Shown here: piece by piece, positions 1 through 12,589 of the stretch
Position numbering within the stretch: position 1 is the first letter of the stretch
Layout: every line of letters begins with the position of its first letter
Assembly: GCA_020746995.1 (NCBI GenBank)
Contig: JAGPXD010000001.1
Coordinates: forward strand, 2,790,001-2,854,000
Source: Plectosphaerella cucumerina
Taxonomy: Eukaryota > Ascomycota > Sordariomycetes > Glomerellales > Plectosphaerellaceae
Length of the DNA: 64,000 nucleotides
Direction: 5' to 3'
Program-made: the position numbers and the translations under genes
The notes under the pieces: model-generated
Told to the model about the DNA's origin: nothing
Databases searched by the model: none
What the model saw: the letters and a program-made list of their open reading frames with translations, nothing else

Positions 1-1716
1 AAACGGGGAGGGGTAGGCCAGGGCGGTGGAATGGAAACACACTGGCCACTCGGGGCAGAGGAAGGGAGAACTGACCTTTGGTTTCGCGGGATGCGAAATT
101 CGGTTCGGTTTGTTTCGTTTGGAGGGAAGGATGTAGATTCTGGGTCTCTCAGCAACACCGTCGACGTCGGCAACCTTCTCGATCTTCTCACCACCAACAG
201 CCTCGGGGAAATATCTCGAAGAGGGTAAAAATTTTCAGGGAAGCGGACAGCAGTTTGTGGAGGTGGGAGAGGGAAATAGAGGCACGCTTGAGGGGGGGAT
301 GGGCGTGATACTTGGGGGGGATGCTGGCGGGGAGGGGACTCCCCAAGCCAGCAAGGGCACGCGGAACAGTGGAGAGTGGAACTTCCTTCCTGCGCCTAGC
401 ACCACCTCACGACCCGACCAGGACCCAGGGAAGGCGGGACCCTAGGGACGCTCTGCAGTGACATGGCGCTGGCCATCTCCCACCAGGACGGGAATTAGCA
501 CCTTCCCTTGCGCTAGGGCACTCCCAAACTGGCAGACGATAGGAAGGAATGGTGGGGAGCTGTTGCGGCGACAGACGGAAAAGGAGCATTCTGTGCCTGT
601 GCCTGCCCTGCATGGTCCTCCGTCCACGTCCGAGAGGCAGGTACCACGCGACCCCTTGTCGTTCCTTCTCCCTTCTTCTCTCTCTTGTTGCCCTGATGTT
701 TTTCCCATCGCGGCTTAGGTCGTCCCTTCTGCGTCGCCAAGTAGCATCACGCCCCCTGGTTCTCGTCGCAGATGCCCTGTGCTTTGACGTCGAAGATGGC
801 ACCTGACGTGGACTTGGGAGGAAACAGTGGAGACTCGAAATGGGAGCGAGGTGAGGTTGCAGTGATGGGAGAGTGCGTTGGCTGCAGGCGTTTGGCGTGA
901 ATCGCGGGGCACTCCGGCGTCATGGGTCCACGACCAGGTCCAGTCCAGTCAAGTCATCTCCAATCTCGTCGAGCAACGGCCCCCAGGTCCCTAACCACCA
1001 TGCGGGATACACGCCGAGAAACACAGTAGCTCGAGGAATGCCGATGAGTCTACTTGACCCTCTTTGCATCCGACAGGCTGGATCAATACAAGCTTCCTCC
1101 CATGTCTCAGTTCGATTCCACTCCGACTGCATGCCCCTGCCGGTGGCCACTTGAATGCAGACAGCCTCCAGAATATCAATCATCGTGGGCAGCGTCAAGC
1201 TAAGCGAGTCCGCCGCCCCTCTTCCCCTGGTCTTGCTGACCCTGCAAGCCCCTGGCGGGCGGTGACGGAGCTAAGTACTGTACCCTGGGAACCGCGCACG
1301 CGCGTGCGTTAGCCAGGCTTGCTCCTTTGGGCCAGCAACACTCCCTTGCTGTCATTCTCAGGTGTGTCGATGCTGCAGCCATATCCTGCAACGCACGGCT
1401 GGCGCGTCCCAACTCGACGAGATCGGTCCATGTTGGCGCCAAATGTAATTTGACGAACTTCAGGGGGCGCCAATCCAGGGACACCATTCTGAACCGAAGG
1501 CGAGAAAACAAGACGCTGATTGATTTCAAGGCTTTGCTCAACGAAGCTGCTCGGTCCGACTCCCAAAGCAGCTCTACACCTGACCCAACCCCCCGGTGGC
1601 CGAGGTTATACTCATACATGAAAGTCACTTGCGGGGAACCAGAAGACGCCTCAGAACTCTCTAGCCCCGCGAACCCCAGCTCTCCAACCCCTGACATGTC
1701 GTCTCGACATACCGAC
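1..1716. other. Gene-poor left edge
   Basis: I see no convincing gene. Open frames on both strands overlap each other, have no recognisable motif and lack a plausible exon structure. The right part probably holds the 3' UTR of the minus-strand gene ending at 1717. A minus-strand stretch around 80-210 has coding-like codons and a possible GTCAGT donor near 70, so a gene cut by the left edge is possible but cannot be established. Confidence 0.5.
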
Positions 1717-3048
1717 TCAACCACGCCATGTCGTGTCGTTATGCCCGTTCCAGCGGCCGGCTTCGGATGGGTGGACTGGGAGTGGCGGGACCGGGGCCTC
1801 GACCATCTGCGGTGCAAAGGCCGTTGGCGCGATGGACCGCGGCCTGGCTTCCACCACGTAGTCTACGCCGTCTTCCGAGATGTACGAGGGCGGCCTTGGC
1901 CCTGTCATCTCGGGACCTCTGCCCGGGCCCTCCCTTGGTTCCTCCGTGTTGTTCCTCTGCCAATAGATCCTGTTGGGATCCACCCGGATGCTCTGCCTCC
2001 AGGCGCCGTAGGGAGGCGGCTTCGGTTTGTTCGAGGCCGGATTGTCGTCTGCCTCTTCGACGTCTTCCTCGTCGCGAGCCAGGATGACACGGATGGGCTC
2101 GTCAGGGACAGCGTAGCCACCGATGCGCTGAACACCGGGCCTTTCGTTCTCGACGGGAGGTGGCCGGTAGAAATAGATGAAGAGACGGATGACGCTGTGA
2201 CAGAAGAAGGCGGCTGAGATAAGAATGATGAGGATCAGCAGGATGCTGAACTCGCTCGTGCCAAGCGCCCCGGTGAGCGAAAGCGCAAGGTCTGACTGAT
2301 GTTAGCTCTTCCATTGTCCATGCCCATCGGATCGGATCGGGCCTCTCCACTTACAGGTGCTCAGCAGCGCGGCTGAGAAGATGCCAGAGATGAAGCTCTG
2401 CAGGATGAGCATCCTCGTGCGCCGAGAATCCACCCAGGGGAAGCAGAAGAGGAAGCGTTTGGGATGGCCTCCAGGCGGCGCCGCCTGGTCCACCCTCCTG
2501 AGCCTCAGTCTCCTGCGACCACCGCTTCGCCTGCGTCCATCGTCGGCGAGCTGGGCCAGACGCTGCTCGGCAGGATCAGGACCCGAAAACCGCCGTGGTC
2601 CCCCATCTGGCACATCTCCATGGCCGGTAACCGCTCGCTGGGGAATTGCCGGAAGGGGACGGGCATCGAGATCAGTGCGGCGTTCGGGAGTCCGCTCGGA
2701 GTGTACGGGCGGTTGTTGCTGCCCTTGGTGATGCGGTTCGCTTCCATCGGCATCCCTCGCCCAGGGCAGTTGAAGACGAGGGGCCGGGCGGTTGGAGAAC
2801 TGGAATCGAGGAGTCTTTGGGCTGTCGTCGGGGTTGGTGCCGGTGCCACGCCGAGATGGCCTCTGCTGCGGCTGGGCGGCCTCCTCACGGTTCCGGCCGC
2901 CGAACAAGTTTGGGCGTCTGAAGCTCCATGACGAGGGCTGTTGCTCGGTCGCCGTTCCTACATGAGCCGGTAGGTTGGGTGGACCCATCTCGACCGTTTG
3001 ACCCTGGGCATCCCGCCCGGCGGCGGCCCCTCGACCAAAGAAGTTCAT
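1717..3048 (-). CDS. Predicted two-pass membrane protein, unknown function
   Basis: Two coding exons, 2355-3048 and 1717-2291, are separated by a 63-nt intron with a GTAAGT donor and CAG acceptor. Together they encode 422 residues. The first 200 or so residues are polar, Pro/Gln/Arg-rich and probably disordered. Two hydrophobic stretches follow, split by the intron: about residues 218-240 and 245-275, the second with the run ILLILIILISAAFF. The C-terminal tail is acidic and then Pro-rich and probably faces the cytosol. I chose the ATG at 3048 (MNFFGRG) because the sequence upstream is basic and low-complexity; an in-frame start at 3150 is possible. I do not recognise a family. Confidence 0.7.
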
Positions 3049-5178
3049 GATGGGCGTCCAGCCTCGCAGGCCTATCCTCTGTTGTTGCCGGCTGAAGATA
3101 TCGTTCTGGCAGGCGTCCGACTTTGGTGCGAGTCGGTGACGATCGACCACACCGTGGCTGAGAAACGACCAGAGACGCGAGCGGATCGGCGCGAAGGACG
3201 CTGGCGAGACGGCACGTTTGGTTCCTCAAGAATGTTGCGAAGGAGACCAGAAGGAAACCGGCCCGCGAAAAATAGGAGACGGGAGAAACAGAAACAGGCG
3301 ACGGGTACCTGCGTCGGCGGCCTGCAAGCGAGGAAAATGAGGTGACACAGCGAAGGAACGAAGGGGTGAATAATAAGCAATTAAGAGGCCCCCAGGGACA
3401 GAAAATGAGGAACCAACCAGGCGGAGACCGACTCCCAGAGCCCTCTCGTGAAGAAACGCCGCAGGAAGAGAAGGGCGAGGAAAATAAAACGATGGCAAGC
3501 GCCCCGGGGGACGCAAGGGAGGGGGAGGGGTGGTTGTTTGATGGCGGAGGAGAGGAAGATGATGGATGGGCTTGGGCGACCCGAACTGTTCGACGACGTT
3601 CACGACGGATGGGGACAGGGACGGATTGGACAGGGGGGCACGAGAGAGATCTTTGGGGATCGACGGGGGGGAAGGATGCCGGAGAGAAACTGTGTGGGAG
3701 ACTGAGTGCGAGGTTCCTGACGCAAGGGGCCCGTGGCCGTGCTTCTTGCTTTGCTCGCATGCAGGCCGAATCTGGGGGTCGGCCGACAACCGTTGGAGGG
3801 CAGGGCGCTTGATGATGACGGGCGAGGTTGGCCGCTCGTTCGTTTGGTAGCTGGGGCGGCCTCCCCAGACTGGGAAAAAAGGTGCGATGATACGCCCGTG
3901 ATGCTTGCTTCAGGTCCGTCCCTCCCCCTCCCCCCTTCTTCTTCGTCTCTAACCCCCCTTGTTCTCCCCCAGACATGTGAGACGGCAGACGGCCCAGACT
4001 CCAGGGTCACCCATGGCTGCGGGCAACCTTGTGGCTAGAGGAGGATGTAATTGTGCGACGAACATGGTCTTGTCTGTTTGTCTTACAAGTACACGGAGAG
4101 ACGCGCTCCCCTTTTGCTTCGGTCGATAAGGTCCTCGCGCATTCCGGCCACGAGAGAGAAGCGCGGTCGGTCATCCCGCGAAGGGAGCGAGGCTCACACG
4201 CGGTCGACAGGAACGGGGCCAATGATACCCTCAAGCGAGAGAGAGGCCACCCTTCAAACCAGGGGCAGGGGTGGGTGGCCGGCCGCGCACCTGGGAGAAA
4301 AAAAGGGGGGGCGCGGCCCATGTTTCGGATTTGGCGCTGGCTAGAGAGCGTCCGCCGGGCTATTCGCCAGGGCGAGGCCCGGGCCTGGTGCGCCGGCGGT
4401 TCGCTGCTACAGGATGAAACGGGGTTGGAGGGATCCGTGGCCCGTCGCCCGTAAACCTATAATGGTAGAGGATCGAATGTGTCTGGCTGAACTGTGAATG
4501 CCAGCGCACGCGCGGGATGAGATGGGGTTCCTAGAGTTTCTCGTGTTCACCGAGGCCTCTAACTGCGGTGAAGGTTCAGGTCAGGCGGGCCATTGTAATC
4601 AATTCTCAGGCGAGAGGAGACGAATATCGCCTCCGATCTGCGAGGCTTCTTCATGCAGATTATCAGCATTGACCCTGGGCGCCGACTCATGCTTGCTTTC
4701 TGACATCATTGTTTATCCCCGAAAATGTAGTACGCTGGTTGTTTCCCCCCTCCCCCTCTTCGTGGAGTGTTCAGCTCTCCCGTCCAGGGCATGTCTTTCC
4801 ACCACACGCGGCCTACACCTGGCCGCTGCGCGCGCGGCCGCATGAGAACTTCTCTCGGGGTATCCCTTTCAAGCCGTCCGCCACAAACTCCGGTGTCGCC
4901 TTGAGAGGTGGGAGGGGGGTCGGCCCTCCTTGAAACGCCCAGCCAGCAGCACCGGCAACGACTGGATGAGGACTGCGGGCGACGGATGGTGGCTGGAAAC
5001 ATTGCTCAGACCCTGCTGCTAATCCAGCCCGCGTCCCATCCTCGGCCAAGCAGGGGGCGTGCCAGGTCAGCCTGGGCATGGCTCTCCCAAGTTTCCGACG
5101 GCCGCATTTCCAGGCAGACGTCTGTTTATGTCGTGGTAATCATACAAACCCAGCCTTGCATGGCTCATCCGACTTTTT
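3049..5178. other. Intergenic region and probable long 5' leader
   Basis: No supported gene. The stretch lies between the start of the membrane-protein gene (3048) and the 3' end of the WD40 gene (5179). The minus strand is rich in CT tracts, as expected of a fungal promoter and 5' UTR. The long open frames here (for example 2885-3976 minus) are low-complexity and overlap frames on the other strand. Confidence 0.5.
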
Positions 5179-6410
5179 TCACCTCAACTCTCCCAGCAAC
5201 ATGTTGCGATCCGAAGATGCGGAGAGAACTATATCACGGGTCAGCAATGGTTTCCGGGCCGTCGGAACCACTGGCGGGTCAAACTTACGGATGGGTTCGT
5301 TGCCCGGCGCGAACTCGGCGCAGTTGACGGTTCCCTTGTGGCCGGGCAGCTTGTACGCCAGCTTGCCCGTATCGTTGGACCAAATGGTCACGGTTCCGTC
5401 GCCGCCGCCGACGGCGATGTTCTTGCCTGCCGGATCCCAGCTCGCGCGGATCAAGTTCTTCTCGATGCCCGTTGACGCGCCGTCAAAGGTACGGATGTGG
5501 CGCTCTGCGGGCGCGAAGGGGCGGATGTCCCATGTCCGCGCCGTCGAGTCCATCGCATACGACAGCAGCGACTGCGAGTCGGGCGACACCCGCAGCGATG
5601 TGACCGTGTCGTGGTGGCCGAGCATCGAGTACACGACGGCCTTTTTCCGCAGATCCCACACCTTGATATCGTTATCGATGCCGCCCGTGTACACCTCATT
5701 GCCGGCCTCGGACACGGCCACCGCCGTGACAGGAAAATCCGTCTCGATGTAGTCAGCCGCGTTCTTCGTCCGCGGGTCCCAGAGCCCTATCGTGCCGTCG
5801 TCGCTGCCGCTGATGAGCATCTCCTCGCCGCGCCGGCTGATGTCCATGGCGTTGATGACCTCCTCGTGCCCGACGTATCTCCGTATCCTGGTGCCGTTGT
5901 CAAGGTCCCAGCTTGCGAGGTGCATGTCTGCCGATGCCGAGTAGACGATCTTCGAGTCGCGGGACCATTGCAGGTCCAGGATGGCGCCCTTGTGGCCGTT
6001 GAGAATGCCGTAGTTTTCGCAGTCGCCGTACGTTCGCCAGAGCACTGCCAGACAGTCAGTACGCCATGCTGGGCTCGATGCACGTCCCCAACTTACGGAT
6101 GCTTCTGTCCATGGACCCTGACGCGATAAAGTTGCCTGTGGGATCGAACTTGGCTGCGAAGATCTCACCCGAGTGCCCAGAGAGCTCCATCACCGGGGCC
6201 TGGAGGCCGCTCGTCCGTGGTGCCTGGTCGCGCGTCAGCTCTAGCAATTGCACAGTTCTTGTCGTCGAAACTTACCGCCTGGACTAGAGCATTGCTGTTG
6301 GAGGCATTGAGCCTTGCCAGAGCGCCTGTTGATGATCCAACGTTCTGCCTCTTGACTATCATCTGGCCCGCGCCAGGCTCGTCCGCCGCGGGGCGCTTTT
6401 CCGCCGACAT
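5179..6410 (-). CDS. SNRNP40: U5 snRNP 40-kDa protein (SNRNP40-like WD40 splicing factor)
   Basis: Four coding exons (6276-6410, 6097-6223, 5289-6044, 5179-5228) encode 355 residues, the usual length for this family. After a short basic N-terminus come about seven WD40 repeats forming a propeller, starting near MELSGHSGEIFAAKFDPTG. Diagnostic segments include LLWRTYGDCENYG, LASWDLDNGTRIRRY, GGIDNDIKVWDLR and the terminal LSASSDRNMLLGELR. SNRNP40 sits in the U5 snRNP and binds Prp8 in the nucleus. The first intron (6224-6275) has a weaker nearby acceptor; I chose the one 13 nt after a CTGAC branch site. A TTG nine nt upstream is not needed as a start. The gene is divergent from BET3, with 417 bp between the starts. 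Confidence 0.93.
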
Positions 6411-6827
6411 GGTGAACAATTGCTGTCGAAGGGCTTTAAGTTTGTCTGAAGCGTATCGCTGGGCAGTCGGATCAAAATCGCGTCGAGCTTCGTGTTGAGT
6501 ATTCGTGTCGATAGTCGCGTTGCTGCCAACTGGAGCTGCCAGGGTCTGCCAAAAGAAAACGAGCTAGAGGTCGACGACAGATCGGATAGTTGCAAGCCCC
6601 ATACTCGAATACCTTGACCACACGGTTATTGGGGTACGCTTCTAGTGACCCCCACCACTAGCGGCACCCTGGTTCAACCTCGCTCCTGGGCTCCTTTGAT
6701 ATTCCCCAGAGCTCCCGAGGGCGTACCCTCCAGAAGCCGACACATACTCCGAGCAACATACAAACAGAAGAACCGCAGAAACTCGAGCCAGACTTGATAT
6801 TATACCGAGAAGCGACATTGCACCATC
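6411..6827. promoter_or_regulatory. Shared bidirectional promoter region of SNRNP40 and BET3
   Basis: These 417 bp separate two divergent start codons, so both promoters and 5' UTRs must lie here. I see no clear TATA box. Confidence 0.5.
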
Positions 6828-7579
6828 ATGGCTTCAGCCAGCAAGGCCACGCGGCTGGGGGAGGAGTACGTCCACCGCCCCCGTGCACCCCTCCTGGCAT
6901 TGAAGCTGACCGAGCTCTAGGATCTGGAAGTGAGCATTTGGCATGGACCCTGCCCCGCCAGAGGATATGCTCGCTGACGCGCATCGCAGGACACGGGTCG
7001 ACAAGGTCAACGCCGAGCTGGTCACCCTGACCTACGGCACCATCGTGGCCCAACTGGCCAAGGACTACGACAGCGACTACATTGAGGTGAACAAGCAGCT
7101 GGACAAGATGGGCTACAACATTGGGCTGCGCCTGATCGAAGACTACCTGGCAAAGTCCAACACGATGAAGCGCTGCGCCAACTTCCGCGAGACGGCAGAC
7201 GCCATCGCCAGGGTACGCCGGTCCATGGGTCCTGATAATAGGGGCACACGCTGACATTGCGACACAGGTCGGCTTCAAGATCTTCCTCAACATCACGCCC
7301 CAGGTGACAAACTGGACAGCCGACAACAAGCAATTCTCTCTCGTTTTCGACGAGAACCCCCTGGCCGACTTTGTCGAGATGCCCGACGACGGCCGCGCAC
7401 AGGACGAGCTGTGGTACTCCAACATCTTCTGTGGCGTGCTGCGCGGTGCGCTCGAGATGGTACAGATGCAGGTGGAAGCGCACTTCATCAGCGACGTCCT
7501 GCGAGGAAACGATACCACCGAGATGAGAGTGTCCCTTATTAGGTACATCGACGACGAGCTTCCGCCAGAGGATGACTGA
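6828..7579 (+). CDS. BET3: TRAPP complex core subunit Bet3 (TRAPPC3)
   Basis: Four coding exons (6828-6865, 6921-6929, 6990-7212, 7268-7579) give 193 residues, the normal Bet3 size. Bet3 is the palmitoylated core subunit of TRAPP, the exchange factor for Ypt1/Rab1 that tethers ER-derived vesicles at the Golgi. Family segments include NAELVTLTYGTIV, YIEVNKQLDKMGYNIG and ELWYSNIFCGVLRGALEMVQ. The second exon is only 9 nt (GATCTGGAA). It is required to build the conserved N-terminal GEEIWKTRVDKVNAEL; without it the Ile-Trp-Lys is lost. Both flanking introns have GTNNG donors, a CTGAC branch and YAG acceptors. The start ATG has an ATC context after CACC. Confidence 0.95.
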
Positions 7580-9913
7580 GGGGCAAGCAAAGCAGCTCAG
7601 CAGCGCAAGTACCTCGGCGGGCATTACGTTGTGCAACCAGGCAAGACGCCGTTGCTGCATTGTCAAATGCTCTCTGCTTGGCCCGACATGTGCCAGGAAC
7701 GCAATGCATTGCGATGCCGGATGAGAAGGGGAGCCGTTCGGACACTCCAGTGGGACGAATCAACAGTCCGATGCGACGCCGCTGATGGTTATTTACTGCG
7801 ATGATACCCAATGTATCGGACGACGGTTGATCGTAGTATGGTCGCGAAGCCGAAGCAGCCCTGCCGGCTGGCGCACCGAGAGCCACCTGGTAGCGCCGAT
7901 CTTCACGGCGCTGCCAGCTTGGGAATGCAAGGCGGCCCGGCCTCCTAGAGGCGGGATACTTTGAGCCGGAACGTCTCGGGCAACGACGCCTGGCGGAGCA
8001 TGTCTCGGGGAGGCCATGTGTGCAGCCACCATTGTTCAGCATGACAGCGGCGGGGCAGAATGACAAGTAATGAAATCAGACATGACCAGCGGTTCTATCG
8101 AGGTATCGCATCGCAGACGGATTGAGATGTGCGCGGTGCTCTACTCGCAGTGGGCAGCATGCGATGCATGATGTTCTCCTGAGCAAACGGCCGCCCCATC
8201 GGCAGTGACATTTCGCGATGCGGCCGTTTTCGGCGACAGGGTGTGCCTGGACCCCTCAGGAGTCATGCGAAACGAGCATAGCCTGATGCGCACTGCATGA
8301 TGCCGTGCTGGTTGCACAATGGCTGCGGCAGTCCAGGGCGCCTGTTCAGTCGATCTTCAATTCCTTTGATATCTGCGAAGCGGTCAGGGTAGACGCCTCC
8401 AACTTGAAGTAACCGCTCAAGCTCCCCGGGCCGGCGTGGGGACGGGCGGTGATCCCCCGGCCGTCCGCCAGTCCGTCCGGCCTCCCGAAGCGCGAGCTCT
8501 CTCCACGATCCGCTGGTAGCACCTTATTACCTTACCTTAGGGCGACGCATCGGGTCTTGGTAGGGGCTCCTCTGCACACGTGCGGACCGCAAATCATCCA
8601 TTTGCAGGGAGGGACCCGACCAGGGCGGGCATCGTCCCAAGTGGAAATTTGGGGATCTGGGAGGGGACCCTGCGTGACATGTCGCTACAGGGAGCTTGGG
8701 AGGTTATTTCGAGGCAGCACCACGGGGATGCATCGGGTTAGAATTGCTCGAAAAAAAAGTAATCGGATGTGCAAAAAGTCAACCCAGCTTGCGATTATTT
8801 TTACACGTCGGTTCTTCCACATCTGCGCCCACGATCGCGCGGCGTCGCGTCCCGACACGACGGCCATAGGTACGGCCAAGACCCCGCAAAAGTGGCATGT
8901 TTGGGGGCATGTGTGCCTGAGGCAGCATCGTGCCGCGGAATACTGCCATCGTTCTCAGATGTACACGTGCCGCCTCGCCTCCTGGCTGCTCCCGGCACGT
9001 CTTCCCATGTTCCCAGGACTCCCCCCGAAAATCGCAAATCCCGCCCAAGCGCCCCCTGCCTGTGCCAGCTCCTGACGAAATTTGGCAGCAGACAGTGGGA
9101 AATTCCCAGCCCCATCCATTCCTTTCCACCTTTCCAACATCTTCTACCAACCTTACCTACCTTACCTACCTGACATACCCGTCGCCGCCCACACCCCCCT
9201 CCTCCCGCCTCCGTCGACAATCAACCTACCTCAACCCTCGTCGCCGTCGCTCCTCGTATTTGCGCATCGAGCTGTGCATTTCCGCCTCATGGTCGCCTTT
9301 TAACGTCACCTGTCGCGTCGTCACGACAATTGTCGATTTCGGTCCTCGCCGGCTTAGCGTACCTAGCGGGACACAGCGACTTGCAGAGGGTCGATCGACA
9401 CCACTGCACACCCGACGCCAGGCCCCTTGGCCCCCTTCTCCGCCGCCCAACCCGACCCGCGGCCACCACCTGACCGACAACGACACGACATCTTTGTCTG
9501 TCAACGGCCTCTCGCTTCGACAGAGTCATCCCACCCCGCCAGGCAATCGACATTCCACCTCGATTCTTGCCGTTTGACTCATCAGCTTTTCTCTACAACA
9601 GCGTCTCATCTCGCGCTGTCGACCGCGCCTCTCTCTCGCACTGTCTCCCCATCCGTGTCGCGCAATCCGCCCCCCGACACGCCTCCCGCGACCATACGCA
9701 TTAGATTTGCCTACCACACTGCGATCCACAAACAGCACCGACCAACACCATCGGCGATAGGGGTCCCTCTTCGGAGCCGCAGCATCTTTCAACTCGAAAG
9801 CCGAGGCCTCGTCGATCCCATCCATCACCTTCACACACCACCATCGACCGCGTCCCATTGTCGACCCCGTCTCCCCACCGCCGCGCAGACCATCGTCTGC
9901 ATCGCGGCCCACG
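7580..9913. other. Intergenic region with promoter and leader of the Som1-type gene
   Basis: No gene seen. The last roughly 800 bp are rich in C, CT and CA on the plus strand and contain short tandem CCTTACCTA units near 9150-9170. This is typical of a long 5' UTR of a fungal developmental regulator. Small open frames here are low-complexity. Confidence 0.5.
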
Positions 9914-12589
9914 ATGAACGCCAACCCTAACATGCCCATGAACATGGGCGGCCCCGTTGGCGCCCCAGTGCCCATGATGAACAATGGCGGCCTTCCACCG
10001 CAGGCCATCGGCCCTCGTCAGATGCAGGTGTCGCCTGAAAACCAGCGGACCCTGCTTAACACGTATATTTACGAATACTTCATCCGAAACAACATGTTCG
10101 ACTGCGCCAGGCAGCTCCTGCAGAGCGACCAGCAGGTCAACGTCCAAAAAGATGGCAACCGCCGTCGCGACGAGAATGGAAACCCCATCAACGGCCTCGG
10201 CGATGATCCCATGGACACCGATTCCAAGGACGACGTCGACGCCAAGCTGCCTGAAGATCTACCCGCCCCGAAGCTGCCGATGCCCGCGTCCGAGACATCT
10301 TTCCTGTACGAGTGGTTCAGCCTCTTCTGGGATATCTTCCACGCCCAGCGGGCCAAGGGCGGTACCGGTCCCGTCAACCAATACGTCAGCCACACACAGG
10401 TAAGTCGCGCCAGCCATCTACCATCGGCGTCGACCGGAATTATCCCATCACATCGCGGATGCTAATCATCCCGGCCGTGTAGCAGCAGTCGCGTCAGCGC
10501 CAGACTCAGCAGCAAGATCTCCTCCGCGGCATGAGGCCAGACCCCGGCTCCCTCACGCAGCAACAGTACTCCCAGATGATCCGCCTGAACAACGGAGCCA
10601 TGGCCATGGGCATGAAGCCAGGCACCCTGGCCCGGACTGCCATGGCCAACAACCAAAAGTGAGTACTCCTCCTCTCATCGCACCACGTCTTGTCGCCTCC
10701 CGAGAGCCCACTAACGGACCTTCTCTGCAGCCCTCAAGCCATGCAGCACATGATTCAGCAAGCGGCCAAGCAGGGTCAAATGCAACGCGAACCCTCGGAC
10801 ATGGACGGCAACCGCCCGCGCCCCGGCTCTCCTGGATCCTCGGAAAACGCCCCCTCGCCTTCGAAGAGGCCTCGCCTCGACGGAGCGCCCTTCAACCCAA
10901 ACCAACCCGGGATGGTGCCGAACGGCGCTCCGCGACAGGGCATCCCCGGCCAGCAGGTGGGCAACGCCCAGAACCCAGCGCAGGCGCAAGCGACACAAAT
11001 GCTTCTCACCAACGGGATCAACCCAAACGCGCTGACCCCTCAGCAGTTCAGAATTTTCTCTGATCAGCCTCCCCATGTCCAGGCCAAGTCCATCTCCACC
11101 TACGCGCAGAACCTTCAGCAGCACCAGGCCAGCCAGATGCCCGGCAACAAGCCCATGCCCAACGCCGGCGGGCCCCCAGGAGGACAAGGCTCGCCCATGA
11201 TGCCCCAGGTCGGAGTCGCGGACCAGGCTGCCCTCAACGCATACTATAACACGGCAGAGTTGGGTCCCGGGGGCATCCGCGCCCCTGGTGGCCCCCAAGC
11301 CGCCGGCGGTGGAAGTAACCACGCTCTGCAAGACTATCAAATGCAGCTAATGCTTCTCGAGCAACAGAACAAGAAGAGGCTCATGATGGCTCGCCAAGAA
11401 CAAGACAACATGGGCGGCGGCATGCCCCGCCCAGACGGCCCCGCCGGACCCCCGGGACCGAACGGCCAGGCATTCCCCGAGACCTCTCCTCAGGGCGGCA
11501 GGACCGGCGCCTCCCCGAACCCCTCCGAGCAGATGAAGCGTGGCACACCCCAGATGAACAACGCCGGCATCCCGTCCCCGCTGCCCGAGGGCGCTCAGTC
11601 TCGCGGCTCGCCAAACCCCATGAACTTCATGCCCAACACCATGGACCCATCAATGGCCCCCAACTTCTTCAACAAGGATATGCAGGGCATGGCCGGCAAC
11701 ATGGTCCCCAACCCCCAGATGAACGGCATGCGCCCGCCCAGCTCCCACCCCGGCGGCCCGCCTTTCAACGGCCAGATGAACCCTCAGATGATGGCCCGCC
11801 AGGGCCAGGCCGGTGGCAACCCCCAACAGGTCCAGTGGCAGCAGGGCCCCAACGGTCAGATGATCCCCCCCGGCCAGCCCGGACCAGGAGGTCCCGGAGG
11901 TCCCGGTCAGCAGGCCGGCACGCCCCTGCAGAGGGCGATGCCTCCGCCGTCCGCTCCCGCCGCTGCCGCCGCTGCCAACGCCGCCAGGACAAACACGTCT
12001 TCGCCCCAGCAGCCTCCGGCCCCCCCGACGCCTTCGCAGGCCAACAAGGCGGCACCCAAGAAGAAGGAGACCAAGAATGCTAAGAGCAAGGTGGGTTACA
12101 CACCTCAATCGTCCCCGAGGAGTCATTTACTAATCTGGGCCTCAGGCCGCTGCGCAGAAGAAGTCCAATGCCAATCTGAACGCTGGCACTACCCCCGCCG
12201 CGGATAGTGCTCAGGAAGCAGAGGCCCCGACGCCGGCCACGCCCATGACGCCCGTCAATGCCAACGCCACGAGCTTCAACAAGAACGGACAGGCCAACGC
12301 CGGTCCTGCCGGTGGCCAGAACCAGGCCAACGCACCTGCTCCCGCAGCCGCTCCTCCCGTTCCCGCTGTCACGCACGTCGACAACTCGGCCCAGAACGGA
12401 TCCTTCGGCATGGACAGCAATGGCGGCATGGACTTTGGCCCAATGGACTTCGCCAACCCTCTGGTCACTAATGATGTCCTGAACGACTTCGACTTCGACT
12501 CGTTCCTGCATGAGGATGGCGACACCCAGGCCTTTGATTTTAACGGCGGCTTCGGCATGGAGGGCACGGAAGGCATCGGCGCAGACTGA
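9914..12589 (+). CDS. som1: LisH-domain transcriptional regulator, Flo8/Som1/SomA type
   Basis: Coding exons 9914-10399, 10483-10658, 10731-12090 and 12146-12589 encode 821 residues. A LisH dimerisation motif covers about residues 44-75 (LLNTYIYEYFIRNNMFDCAR). It is followed by the conserved block FLYEWFSLFWDIFHAQR near residue 130. The remainder is Met/Gln/Pro/Gly/Asn-rich low complexity with a Lys-rich stretch (KAAPKKKETKNAKSK), ending in an acidic Asp/Phe-rich tail that resembles an activation domain. In yeast, Magnaporthe and Aspergillus, Flo8/Som1/SomA act in the nucleus downstream of cAMP-PKA to control adhesion, development and virulence. That role is inferred here from homology. Exon 2 begins at a run of consecutive AG acceptors (10482, 10485, 10488), so one or two Gln may vary. 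Confidence 0.92.

Noticed and set aside
31..228. Open frames at the left edge, including a coding-like minus-strand stretch
   Set aside because: No start codon, homology or complete exon structure can be shown; it may belong to a gene beyond the edge.
1200..2217. Long frames on both strands (1200-1817 minus, 1327-2217 plus)
   Set aside because: They overlap each other and the real exon at 1717-2291; composition is low-complexity.
2885..3976. 363-codon minus-strand frame
   Set aside because: Overlaps the first exon of the membrane protein in another frame and is Ser/Pro/Arg-rich leader sequence.
8449..9577. Overlapping frames upstream of the LisH regulator
   Set aside because: CT/CA-rich leader; frames on both strands are equally open and low-complexity.
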